Assembly: GCA_049700155.1 (NCBI GenBank)
Contig: JBNAVX010000040.1
Coordinates: 1-20,798 of the forward strand
Origin: JACAEY01 sp049700155
Lineage (GTDB): Bacteria > Nitrospirota > Thermodesulfovibrionia > Thermodesulfovibrionales > SM23-35
Length of the DNA stretch: 20,798 nucleotides
Direction: 5' to 3'
How positions within the stretch are numbered: the first letter of the stretch is position 1; every line of letters starts with the position of its first letter. A program made the position numbers and the translations under genes. The notes beneath the pieces were generated by a model. It saw only the letters and a program-made list of their open reading frames with translations. It was not told the DNA's origin and ran no database searches. This document shows, piece after piece, positions 8,898-16,263 of this stretch.

Positions 8898-9216
8898 ATG
8901 AATCAGGTTAACTATTAATTTCTAAAATTACAATTATTAGATAATTTGTATATATAACTAAAAAATAAATATTTATGATTTATTAATTAGTTTTTTTTAT
9001 TTGACCATTTTTGTGAAGGTATTATATTATTGTTTTGTTTTTATATTTCTCAGAAAATTTTAAATCTGCAAATACACCCACAAGGGAATTATATATATTT
9101 TTGTCCACTAAATATCAAGAAGAAGGGAGGGGAGAGAACGCTTAGATTCTAAATTTTTAGAGCATTTATTTGTAGTTTAAAAACAGACCTAATTCCAGAA
9201 GAAAAGGAGGTAAGAG
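8898..9216. promoter_or_regulatory. Divergent intergenic region upstream of dsrA
   Basis: A very AT-rich 319-bp gap between the divergent radical SAM gene and dsrA. On the plus strand, TTGACC (9001-9006), an 18-base spacer and TATTAT (9025-9030) form a plausible housekeeping promoter, which would give dsrA a leader of about 180 bases. AAAAGGAGG (9202-9210), six bases before the dsrA ATG, is a strong ribosome binding site. A weak hairpin TCTAAA/TTTAGA lies at 9148-9161. No gene and no clear promoter for the radical SAM gene are seen. Confidence 0.45.
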
Positions 9217-10659
9217 ATGGCAGCTCCAGGACAAGAGCATCTGTGGGATAAAGAAGTAAAGGGCCACAGAACTTATAATGACATAAGAACATTTTCTGAA
9301 GAAGAGTTAAAAAAGGCTTCTTATACTGAAGAGGAACTAAAAGCCTTCAAGCCCAAACATCCTACTCCAATGTTAGATGAATTGGAGAAAGGTCCCTTTC
9401 CAAGTTTTATTAGTGATTTAAAGAGAGAGGCACTCCACAGGAGAAAACTTGGACAGGATAATCTCATGATACCCGAGGGTAGTGTAGAAGACCTCTTAGG
9501 AGTAGTAGAGTTATCCTATGTGGATAAAGAGACCCACTGGAAACATGGCGGTATCGTTGGTGTTCTCGGGTATGGTGGTGGTATCATAGGGAGATATTGT
9601 GACCAACAAGAGAAATTTCCATCAGTCGCACATTTTCACACTTGTAGAATAAATCAGACTGGCGGTAAATTTTATACAACAGACTATCTTAGGGGTATAT
9701 GTGACATCTGCGAATATCGTGGTAGCGGTCTAATGAATATGCATGGCTCCACAGGTGATATGGTCTTCCTTGGTACATTCACAGACCAGTTAGAGCCTAT
9801 AATGTTTGACCTCACTCATGATATGGGAGTTGATATTGGGGGGTCAGGAAGTAATTTACGTACACCTTCAGACTGTTTAGGTCCGGCACGTTGTGAATTC
9901 GCATGTTATAACACACTTGATATGTGCTACGAATTTACAATGTATTTCCAGGATGAATTACATAGACCAGGGTTCCCTTATAAATATAAGTTTAAATTTG
10001 ATGGGTGTCCAAATTGCTGTGTGGCATCTATAGCCCGTTCAGATACTGCATTTATAGGCACCTGGAAGGATGATATAAGGATAAATCAGGATGCAGTTAA
10101 GGAATATGTAGCTGGAAATATTCCACCTGATGGAGGTGGAATGGCTGGTAGAGATTGGGGCCCTTTTGATATCCAGAAAGAGGTAATTGATTTATGTCCT
10201 ACTCAGTGCATGAGCTGGGATGGAAAAAAGCTTACAATCAACAATGCAGAATGCACACGATGTATGCACTGTATAAATGTTATGCCAGAGGCATTAAGGG
10301 TTGGCAAAGACACGGGGGTTTCGCTCCTCTTTGGTGCAAAATCACCTATTTTGGAAGGTGCACAATTAGCTACCCTTACTATCCCATTTATGTATGCAAA
10401 TCCACCTTATGATAACATCAAAAATGTCGTGAGAAAGGCTATTGATTGGTGGATGGAAGAAGGGAAGAACCGTGAGCGTATTGGAGAATGTATCCAGAGA
10501 TTTGGTCTCAAGAAGTTTATCGAAGTATTGGGTATTCCTGCTATGCCACAGTTGGTTAAAGAGCCGCGTTCCAACCCTTATGTCTTCTTCAAAGAAGAAG
10601 AAGTTCCAGGAGGATGGAAGAGAGACATCAAAGAATATAGGAAGAAACATCCGCTATAA
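9217..10659 (+). CDS. dsrA: Dissimilatory sulfite reductase alpha subunit DsrA
   Basis: Alpha subunit of cytoplasmic DsrAB, which reduces sulfite with DsrC to a DsrC trisulfide. Sulfite/nitrite reductase domains carry cluster-siroheme ligands C220 and C226 (Cx5C) and C264 and C268 (Cx3C), with the K-x-K-x-K substrate-site stretch PYKYKFKFDG just before. The inserted ferredoxin domain follows (CPTQC at 327-331 and CTRCMHC at 346-352). The C-terminal NPYVFFKEEEVPGGWKRD is a DsrA hallmark. At 480 residues it is longer than the roughly 420-440 of known DsrA: about 44 charged residues precede the usual start (TPMLDELEKGP, about residue 50). The strong ribosome binding site at 9202-9210 supports this long start. 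Unusual extra cysteines are C143, C165 and C267. Confidence 0.97.
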   Translation: MAAPGQEHLWDKEVKGHRTYNDIRTFSEEELKKASYTEEELKAFKPKHPTPMLDELEKGPFPSFISDLKREALHRRKLGQDNLMIPEGSVEDLLGVVELSYVDKETHWKHGGIVGVLGYGGGIIGRYCDQQEKFPSVAHFHTCRINQTGGKFYTTDYLRGICDICEYRGSGLMNMHGSTGDMVFLGTFTDQLEPIMFDLTHDMGVDIGGSGSNLRTPSDCLGPARCEFACYNTLDMCYEFTMYFQDELHRPGFPYKYKFKFDGCPNCCVASIARSDTAFIGTWKDDIRINQDAVKEYVAGNIPPDGGGMAGRDWGPFDIQKEVIDLCPTQCMSWDGKKLTINNAECTRCMHCINVMPEALRVGKDTGVSLLFGAKSPILEGAQLATLTIPFMYANPPYDNIKNVVRKAIDWWMEEGKNRERIGECIQRFGLKKFIEVLGIPAMPQLVKEPRSNPYVFFKEEEVPGGWKRDIKEYRKKHPL

Positions 10660-10688
10660 AATTAAAATTTCAATAAAGGAGGCGTATT

Positions 10689-11867
10689 ATGTCAAAAGGA
10701 AAACTTGGTTATTATAATCCTGATAAACCGATGGAGAATAGGATTACAGATATCGGTCCTCCCCACTATATGCAGTTCCTTCCTCCTATTCTGAGAAGGA
10801 ATTATGGCAAATGGCTTTCTCACAGGATTTTAGAACCGGGCATTATTGTGCATGTCTCTGAATCAGGAGAGAAGGTTTATACTGTTAGGGCTGGGGCTGC
10901 AAGACTGATGTCAGTTGAGCATGTTCGTGAGATATGTGATATTGCAGACAAATACTGTGATGGTTATGTGAGATGGACGACAAGAAACAATATTGAGTTT
11001 ATTACTGACAGTGAAGAAAAGGCAAAGGCTCTTAAGAAAGACTTAGATTCAAGAAAACATCCTGCTGGATCATATAAATTTCCAGTAGGAGGGGTTGGTA
11101 ATGTAATTACATCAATCGTTCATACACAGGGATGGGTTCATTGCCATACCCCTGCTACTGACGCATCTGGTTTAGTAAAAAAGACAGCAGATGCCCTCTT
11201 TGACTATTTCAAAGAGATGAAACTTCCGGCAAAACTCAGGGTTGCTCTGGCATGCTGTCTGAATATGTGTGGAGCTGTGCATTGCTCGGATATTGCTTTG
11301 CTTGGCTATCATCGTAAACCACCCATGGTTGATGAAGACTATATAGGAAAAATCTGTGAGATTCCTCTTGTAATAGCAGCGTGTCCTTTATATGCGATAA
11401 AGCCTATTACTACACCTGACGGAAAGAGAAGTGTTCAGGTTAACTATGATAAGTGTATGTACTGTGGAAATTGTTATACAATGTGCGCTGCGATGCCACT
11501 CGCTGATAAAGAAGGAGATGGAGTAGCAATCCTCGCTGGTGGAAAGATCTCAAACCGTAGAACAAAACCAAAGTTTTCAAAGGTTGTTGTTCCATGGCTA
11601 CCAAATAATCCACCTCACTGGCCCGAAGTTATTGAGGTTGTTAAGAAGATTGTTGAAGCTTATGTAAAAGATGCGAACAAGTATGAGAGACTTGGTGACT
11701 GGGCTGAAAGGATTGGCTGGGAGAAATTCTATGAGAAGACAGGGCTCCCATTCACATGGCATGTACTTGATGATTACCGTCTCGCTGTTGACACTTATAG
11801 AACTACGACTCAATTCAAATTTACAGAGCATGCATGGGCAGTGTCTAAAGCTGTGGGAGGAATCTAA
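10689..11867 (+). CDS. dsrB: Dissimilatory sulfite reductase beta subunit DsrB
   Basis: Beta subunit of DsrAB, which holds the catalytic siroheme. Hallmarks are the N-terminal NRITDIGPP, the segment HTQGWVHCHTPATDASG, cluster ligands in ACCLNMCGAVHCSDIALLG and the ferredoxin-type CMYCGNCYTMC. The C-terminal half contains PKFSKVVVPWLPNNPPHWP and KYERLGDWAERIGWEKF. It follows dsrA by 29 bases with a clear AAAGGAGG ribosome binding site, so the two are co-translated from one message. The 392-residue length slightly exceeds that of characterised DsrB: the usual end at QFKF is followed by about 14 further residues (TEHAWAVSKAVGGI). Confidence 0.97.
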   Translation: MSKGKLGYYNPDKPMENRITDIGPPHYMQFLPPILRRNYGKWLSHRILEPGIIVHVSESGEKVYTVRAGAARLMSVEHVREICDIADKYCDGYVRWTTRNNIEFITDSEEKAKALKKDLDSRKHPAGSYKFPVGGVGNVITSIVHTQGWVHCHTPATDASGLVKKTADALFDYFKEMKLPAKLRVALACCLNMCGAVHCSDIALLGYHRKPPMVDEDYIGKICEIPLVIAACPLYAIKPITTPDGKRSVQVNYDKCMYCGNCYTMCAAMPLADKEGDGVAILAGGKISNRRTKPKFSKVVVPWLPNNPPHWPEVIEVVKKIVEAYVKDANKYERLGDWAERIGWEKFYEKTGLPFTWHVLDDYRLAVDTYRTTTQFKFTEHAWAVSKAVGGI

Positions 11868-11877
11868 GGATTTAAGA

Positions 11878-11912
11878 CATGTTGACAACATGATTATAAC
11901 TTATGCTATAGT
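11878..11912 (+). promoter_or_regulatory. Possible internal promoter and palindrome before dsrD
   Basis: CATGTTGACAACATG (11878-11892) is a palindrome with 7-bp arms around a central A. It contains a perfect -35 box TTGACA (11882-11887). An extended -10 TGCTATAGT (TATAGT 11907-11912) follows after a 19-base spacer, slightly longer than optimal. Transcription would begin just before the dsrD ribosome binding site (AGGGAG, 11921-11926). The palindrome over the -35 box could be an operator. This is a sequence-based prediction only. Confidence 0.35.
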
Positions 11913-11935
11913 TTGGAAAAAGGGAGTGAATATTT

Positions 11936-12190
11936 ATGGGAACAGAAGAAATTAGACAGGCGATTATTGATTATCTCTCTAAGGGGGCAAAAACAAAGGT
12001 ATACTTCAGCGACATGGTTTCTGGTGTGAAGAAAACTATTCCGAATGTCTCAACATCAGAAGTAAAAAAGGTTGCGAGTGAACTGGTAAAAGAAGGTGTT
12101 GTGGAATATTTTTCAACAGGAAGTACAACGATGTATGGATTAAAAGGGAGAGGTATATCTGCTGAAGAAGCAGGCGCAAAAACAGAATAA
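11936..12190 (+). CDS. dsrD: DsrD, winged-helix activator of sulfite reductase
   Basis: An 84-residue winged-helix protein found with reductive-type dsrAB and reported in the literature to be an allosteric activator of DsrAB. The family pattern is clear: helical N-terminal half, recognition-type helix SEVKKVASELVKEGVVEY (41-58), then the wing and the signature STGSTTMYGLKGRG (60-73). The C-terminal tail is short and charged. It follows dsrB after 68 bases and has its own ribosome binding site AGGGAG. Its presence argues for sulfite reduction rather than reverse-Dsr sulfur oxidation. Confidence 0.95.
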   Translation: MGTEEIRQAIIDYLSKGAKTKVYFSDMVSGVKKTIPNVSTSEVKKVASELVKEGVVEYFSTGSTTMYGLKGRGISAEEAGAKTE

Positions 12191-12210
12191 GATTGCCCGA
12201 GGAGAAAATA

Positions 12211-12234
12211 GGTGGCCAGCTTTTGCTGGCCACC
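12211..12234 (+). terminator. Perfect hairpin after dsrD, weak or non-canonical terminator
   Basis: GGTGGCCAGC, loop TTTT, GCTGGCCACC: a perfect GC-rich 10-bp stem 20 bases after the dsrD stop codon. No T-run follows directly (the next bases are ATCGCCTTCATATC, and TTTT comes about 14 bases later). It may therefore act as a 3' stabiliser or a Rho-assisted end rather than a textbook intrinsic terminator. Confidence 0.6.
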
Positions 12235-12323
12235 ATCGCCTTCATATCTTTTAAAAAATTTACCCTCCGGAGTAGTTTTGAGTATCTTCTCTTCAATCTT
12301 TAAAAAGATAGGATTAAATTACA

Positions 12324-12953
12324 ATGAAAAAACAAGAAAAGATCAAAAAATTCATTGATAAGCAAAAGCGGATGCTTGCTGAAAATCCTGAGTGTGCTAC
12401 TGCCCATTATAATTTAGGTGTAGCACTCATGAACCAGGGCAGATTTGAAGAAGCAATAGAGGCATTTGAGGAATCCATCGAGGCAGGCGGTCGGATGTTT
12501 GAGTCTTTTGTGAACTTAGGTTATATTTATTTTAAGGAAGGAGACCTTGAGAAGGTTGTAAAAGCAAATCTGAAGGCTATAGAGATAGAACCAAGATATG
12601 CAAGGGGTTATTCAAATTTAGGCTTTGCTTATCTTCAGATGGGTAAGACTGATGAGGCTATAGAGGCTTTGAAGAAAGCTCTTGAGATAGAACCAAGAAT
12701 AGTTCAGGCTATGTGTAATCTTGCTAATGCCTATCTTCAAAAAGGAGATATAGAGAAGAGTATTGAGATTAACAAGAAGATGCTCGAGATGGCACCAGAT
12801 TTTTCATTAGGCTATAATAACCTTGCAAATGCATATTACCTAAAGGGTGATTTTGATGAAGCTATAAAAAACTGTGATAAGGCTCTGGAATTAGGGTTTG
12901 AAGTACATCCCGATTTCTTAAAGCTCCTTGAGCCATATCGGAATAAAAGATAG
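12324..12953 (+). CDS. Tetratricopeptide repeat protein
   Basis: A 209-residue soluble protein made almost entirely of five tandem 34-residue TPR units from about residue 22 (ATAHYNLGVALMNQGRFEEA, SFVNLGYIYFKEGDLEK, GYSNLGFAYLQMGKTDEA, AMCNLANAYLQKGDIEKS, GYNNLANAYYLKGDFDEA), after a short basic N-terminal helix. TPR arrays form a superhelical groove that binds peptides or partner proteins; there is no enzyme domain, signal peptide or membrane segment. It is the first gene downstream of dsrABD, 133 bases after dsrD and beyond the hairpin, so it could be read through from dsr or transcribed alone. A role as a Dsr-associated scaffold is only positional inference. Confidence 0.88.
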   Translation: MKKQEKIKKFIDKQKRMLAENPECATAHYNLGVALMNQGRFEEAIEAFEESIEAGGRMFESFVNLGYIYFKEGDLEKVVKANLKAIEIEPRYARGYSNLGFAYLQMGKTDEAIEALKKALEIEPRIVQAMCNLANAYLQKGDIEKSIEINKKMLEMAPDFSLGYNNLANAYYLKGDFDEAIKNCDKALELGFEVHPDFLKLLEPYRNKR

Positions 12954-13000
12954 TCATAATGAATATAAACATGCTATCATAAAACATGTAGAGGCAAGAT

Positions 13001-13198
13001 ATGGAAACTAAATTAAGGATGATTTATTGGAAAGGTGAAAAATACTGGGTAGGCAAGCTTATTGAACATCCTGAAATAATGACACAAGGTGAGACATTGG
13101 AAGAACTTGAAGAAAATATGAAAGAAGCATACATTCTTATGACAATGGAGGATATTCCAGAGGAATATGAGGTTAAAGAACTCACTCTTACAATATGA
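13001..13198 (+). CDS. hicB: HicB-type antitoxin (short form)
   Basis: A 65-residue protein with the partial RNase H-like HicB fold: beta-strand with bound-ligand pattern YWVGKLIEHPEIMTQGET followed by helix LEELEENMKEAYILM. It is the short HicB form with no C-terminal ribbon-helix-helix or HTH domain, so it would neutralise HicA but may not bind DNA alone. A GAGG ribosome binding site lies 6 bases before the ATG. The stop codon overlaps the hicA start (ATGA). Confidence 0.82.
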   Translation: METKLRMIYWKGEKYWVGKLIEHPEIMTQGETLEELEENMKEAYILMTMEDIPEEYEVKELTLTI

Positions 13199-13368
13199 AA
13201 AGAGAGGACCTTGTGAGGAAAGTCACTTCTGCTGGTTGTGTACTCGTTAGACACGGTAAACGTCATGACCTTTACAGAAATCCTAAAACTGGCAAAAAAC
13301 AACCCATCCCGAGGCATAATGAAATAGATGAACATCTTGCAAGGCATATAATAAAGGAGTTGACATAA
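13195..13368 (+). CDS. hicA: HicA-type mRNA interferase toxin
   Basis: A 57-residue protein starting at ATG 13195 inside the end of hicB (ATGA overlap, so translation is coupled). The HicA double-stranded RNA-binding-like fold is recognisable: MKREDLVRKVTSAGCVLVR, then the catalytic-histidine region HGKRHDLYRNP. The conserved QPIPRHNEIDEHLARHIIKEL follows, matching the family pattern of P-[IV]-P-R-H-x-E-[IL]. HicA toxins cleave mRNA ribosome-independently; HicB blocks them. The reading is direct translation; family membership rests on these motifs and on the partner upstream. Confidence 0.88.
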   Translation: MKREDLVRKVTSAGCVLVRHGKRHDLYRNPKTGKKQPIPRHNEIDEHLARHIIKELT

Positions 13369-13380
13369 AATATATTCTTA

Positions 13381-14034
13381 ATGGTTGATGACTTTTTTTC
13401 AAGATATGAAATAGTGGCACGTAAGGCTGATCATCTTTTTAAGGCAATTCAAGAAAAATATCCTCTCAGCGTAAAATGCCATATCCGATGCTGTGATTGT
13501 TGTTATGCTATTTTTGGGGTCTTCCCGATAGAGGCTGCATATATTAATCACCACTTCAATCGCTTAGAAAGGAAAATTAAAAGAGATGTTCTAAGAAAAG
13601 CAGAAAAAGCTGAGACAGAAATATTAAAGGCAAGAGATAAATTACAGCAGGCTTTCAATGAAAAACCTGAGATGCAGATATATGGACTGGGTAAACAGAA
13701 AATAAGGTGTCCGTTTTTAACAGAAAAAGATGAATGTATCATTTATGAAAAAAGACCGATTATCTGCAGAATATATGGTGTGCCTTACAGCTTAAATGAT
13801 GGTAAAAAAGATATATCCTATGTGTGTGGTATCTCTGGTTTTGAGGCAAATGCATCATATCAGACGGTGAAGCTTGACAGATTATATAATGAGCTCGTTA
13901 AGCTTTCCAGAGAACTTATGGGTGAAGGTGGAGCACCGATAGCCAAGCTCAATAAGGCAAACCTGATGTTACCTCTTTCAAGGATAGTCAGAATACCATT
14001 TGAAAATATTATTAGAGGAAATTTTGAAGAGTAG
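13381..14034 (+). CDS. YkgJ-family cysteine-cluster protein
   Basis: A 217-residue protein of the YkgJ/CxxCxxCC family (putative Fe-S or zinc-binding protein). The N-terminal cluster is C33, C37, C38, C40, C41 in CHIRCCDCC. A second group is C110 (RCPFL), C119 (ECIIYEKRPIICR), C129 and C149, the classic CPFL...C.IY..RP..CR arrangement. Between them is a lysine/glutamate-rich helical insertion (about residues 60-100). Biochemical function of the family is unknown. The ATG lies 12 bases after hicA with no evident ribosome binding site. The 3' end overlaps the convergent gene by 23 bases. Confidence 0.8.
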   Translation: MVDDFFSRYEIVARKADHLFKAIQEKYPLSVKCHIRCCDCCYAIFGVFPIEAAYINHHFNRLERKIKRDVLRKAEKAETEILKARDKLQQAFNEKPEMQIYGLGKQKIRCPFLTEKDECIIYEKRPIICRIYGVPYSLNDGKKDISYVCGISGFEANASYQTVKLDRLYNELVKLSRELMGEGGAPIAKLNKANLMLPLSRIVRIPFENIIRGNFEE

Positions 14035-15130
14035 TAAAAAGTTTTTCTATATGCCTGTCTAAATTCATTCTTATCAAAAGATGGTTACTCGTGTTTTTGT
14101 ATTGCTCTAATAAAGGGCTAATAATATTTTTTAATTCTCCTTCAGTAAATGATTGTATTAGTCTTAAAAATTCTTCAACATTATCAAGATTCAAGCAAGA
14201 TTTGAAATTACTCTTTGATCCCATTGCTTCAAAAAATCCTGCGATAGTAGCTTCTACACATATATCGTCAGCCCATGTTACTTCTCCTGTACCATCAAGC
14301 TTATCAAGACGCATCTTTAAAGTCAGGTCCAGAAAAAAATATAATAAGGCAAGAACGGGGTTTAAAAAACTTGAATCTACAAAACCTATGAACGGTCCAT
14401 ATTGCCTTGCTGTTGTGAGGCGAACATCTATATTTTTGCCTTCTATTTTTCCAACAAAATCTCCTGCTGCATGGTGCCAAGCTAAAATCTGGCTAAAATC
14501 TTCAAGGTCATAATAAGAGGTAAGAATCTTAGATGCCTGCTTATATATTTCATAGCTCTCTTCAGGAGAAAGGTATTTATAACCTTTATCAAAATCCCAC
14601 AATTTCAATTTATGATTGCCTATTTTGTCTTTCGAGATATGAAATTCATGATAACCCTCAAACCAGTCTTCCAAGAGAAATGACATAGAATTAAATTCAT
14701 CAAAGAAGTATACCTTTGGTAAATATGGTAGATTAAATTTATTATGTAATTTTTTGAGTGTATAATATTCTTTCTTTATCCAGTATTTGCCTACATCTGA
14801 AATGGCTACATTCAGACCAAACTTTACCCTGTTATCCAAAAGAACAAGCTCAATACTAGCAGGGTGGTAGAAAGCTCCATGTTTTTCTGAGCGGATGAGA
14901 ATCTCTTGGATTTCTTTCTGAAAGATTTCTTTTCCAAGTTTTTTAACAATAGATGAGATTAATAATTTATAATCATCTCTAAGAAGAAAATCTTTTATAG
15001 AATGAAAATATATCTTATATGGAGTCTTTAATTCATCACCTTCTAAAGGGAAGTCCCACCTTTCTTTATCAACATGTATGTCACCATATGGGGAAGAAAC
15101 GAGATATTTTATGAATGGTTGAGAAGACAA
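14012..15130 (-). CDS. Uncharacterised protein, possibly kinase-like fold
   Basis: A 372-residue protein I do not recognise as a named family. The stretch YYTLKKLHNKFNLPYLPKVY followed by SFLLEDWFEGYHEFH resembles the N-lobe and hinge of aminoglycoside-phosphotransferase-like kinases. The later ILAWHHAAGDFVGKI and DVRLTTARQYGP could stand for the catalytic loop and metal site, but the standard HxDxxxxN and DFD motifs are not clear. No signal peptide or convincing membrane helix is present, although LALLYFFLDLTL (about 270-285) is hydrophobic. The start is a TTG at 15130; an in-frame stop lies just upstream and no ATG is suitably placed. It is the last of three minus-strand genes that look like one operon. 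Confidence 0.6.
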   Translation of the reverse strand: MSSQPFIKYLVSSPYGDIHVDKERWDFPLEGDELKTPYKIYFHSIKDFLLRDDYKLLISSIVKKLGKEIFQKEIQEILIRSEKHGAFYHPASIELVLLDNRVKFGLNVAISDVGKYWIKKEYYTLKKLHNKFNLPYLPKVYFFDEFNSMSFLLEDWFEGYHEFHISKDKIGNHKLKLWDFDKGYKYLSPEESYEIYKQASKILTSYYDLEDFSQILAWHHAAGDFVGKIEGKNIDVRLTTARQYGPFIGFVDSSFLNPVLALLYFFLDLTLKMRLDKLDGTGEVTWADDICVEATIAGFFEAMGSKSNFKSCLNLDNVEEFLRLIQSFTEGELKNIISPLLEQYKNTSNHLLIRMNLDRHIEKLFTTLQNFL

Positions 15131-15150
15131 GTCAAAAATTTATTACCTTA

Positions 15151-16230
15151 TTAGCTAAGCTTCTCAATAGCCTCTCTTGCTAATTCTGCAATAGTAAACT
15201 CTTTTAGCTCTCCCTCTCGAAAGAGAAGAATTTGACTCTCATCAGACAGTAATTTTTTCATATCTTCTAATGGGTCTTTGAACCCAAGGTTTCCAAGCGC
15301 CCATATAGCATGTCCTCTTATTTCAGGGTCAGTATCTGACAAAAAGGAACAGAGAAGGCGAAATGCATACTTTACTAAATCAGGTCTTTCTGCTGCAATC
15401 CTCCCAATAGCCCATGTGACCTGTTTTCGGTAATTTTTGTATTGTAAAAAGGAGAGGAGTGCATGGCTGAATTCACCAAATAGATCAGGCTTTCTACTAA
15501 TGGTCGCTCCTACTGTTTCAAGGGCACCCCATGCTGAAGATGCAGAATCTGCTGCACTCAAAAGAAGACGGTTTAAAAATTTACTAACAATTTCTGGTCT
15601 TTTTTCACCTATTTTTGAAGATACTTCACTTATTATTTCAATTATTTTCCATCTTAGTAATTCATCAGGTGTATATAGCATACGGATGAGTTCAGGAATT
15701 ACCCTCGTATCTTCTTCAGCCAGAGCGAAAAGGTCTTCAAGTCTGTTTTCCGATACATAAGTTTGCACCCTTTCTCTTGAAAACCTTTCTGAGCGAGATT
15801 TTTTCACAGTATGATTTACAAAAGAGGACTTTATTTTCTCTTTTCTCATTTCCTCTGTGAATTTTTCGATTCCTGGATTTAGCCTAACAAAGATAAGAAC
15901 TCCTCTTACTTTTCTGTCTTCAAGATTTCCACCAGGAATTACTTTGTGAGAAATAAGGTCATAATTTTCTATAATACCATCAATATAATCTTCATTAGCA
16001 GAAAGCGAAAAGGCAAGATAATCATCATAATTACAGACAAATAATAACGCCTCAAGAAATGCAGCTCCCTGATTATGTCCAGTAGCATCATAAGCATAAA
16101 CTGCACCACAGTTATCACAAATACCTACAGGAAATTCAATAGGTTTCCTTTCTTTTAACTCTTTTGGTTGTTCAACAAAAGAATTACAAAAAGGGCATCT
16201 GGGTTCAATTATTTCGATTGGTGTTTTCAT
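15151..16230 (-). CDS. Zinc-ribbon / HEAT-repeat protein
   Basis: A 359-residue protein. An N-terminal four-cysteine ribbon (C12, C15, C38, C41: RCPFC...ICDNCGAVYAYDATG) is followed by a compact region (about 50-130) that I do not recognise. From about residue 155 to 345 a solenoid of HEAT/PBS-lyase-type helices is seen, clearest in LVKYAFRLLCSFLSDTDPEI and RGHAIWALGNLG. Such repeats usually bind partner proteins; a metal site with a helical solenoid suggests an assembly or adaptor role, but this is inference. It lies 33 bases after the 367-residue gene and 20 bases before the possible kinase-like gene, in the same direction. No strong ribosome binding site is seen at the ATG (16230). Confidence 0.75.
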   Translation of the reverse strand: MKTPIEIIEPRCPFCNSFVEQPKELKERKPIEFPVGICDNCGAVYAYDATGHNQGAAFLEALLFVCNYDDYLAFSLSANEDYIDGIIENYDLISHKVIPGGNLEDRKVRGVLIFVRLNPGIEKFTEEMRKEKIKSSFVNHTVKKSRSERFSRERVQTYVSENRLEDLFALAEEDTRVIPELIRMLYTPDELLRWKIIEIISEVSSKIGEKRPEIVSKFLNRLLLSAADSASSAWGALETVGATISRKPDLFGEFSHALLSFLQYKNYRKQVTWAIGRIAAERPDLVKYAFRLLCSFLSDTDPEIRGHAIWALGNLGFKDPLEDMKKLLSDESQILLFREGELKEFTIAELAREAIEKLS

Positions 16231-16263
16231 GTATTTTACTTTTAAGAATGATTTCTAATTATT

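Noticed and set aside
10366..10650. Open frame on the minus strand within dsrA.
   Set aside because: It overlaps conserved DsrA coding sequence and its translation shows no family features; shadow frame.
12192..12200. ATTGCCCGA after dsrD as a remnant of the palindromic element at 20-88.
   Set aside because: Only nine bases match and the rest of the element is absent; chance is likely.
12954..13000. Repeats ATAAACATG / ATAAAACATG before hicB as an autoregulatory operator.
   Set aside because: The repeats are short and AT-rich, and this HicB has no DNA-binding domain to use them.
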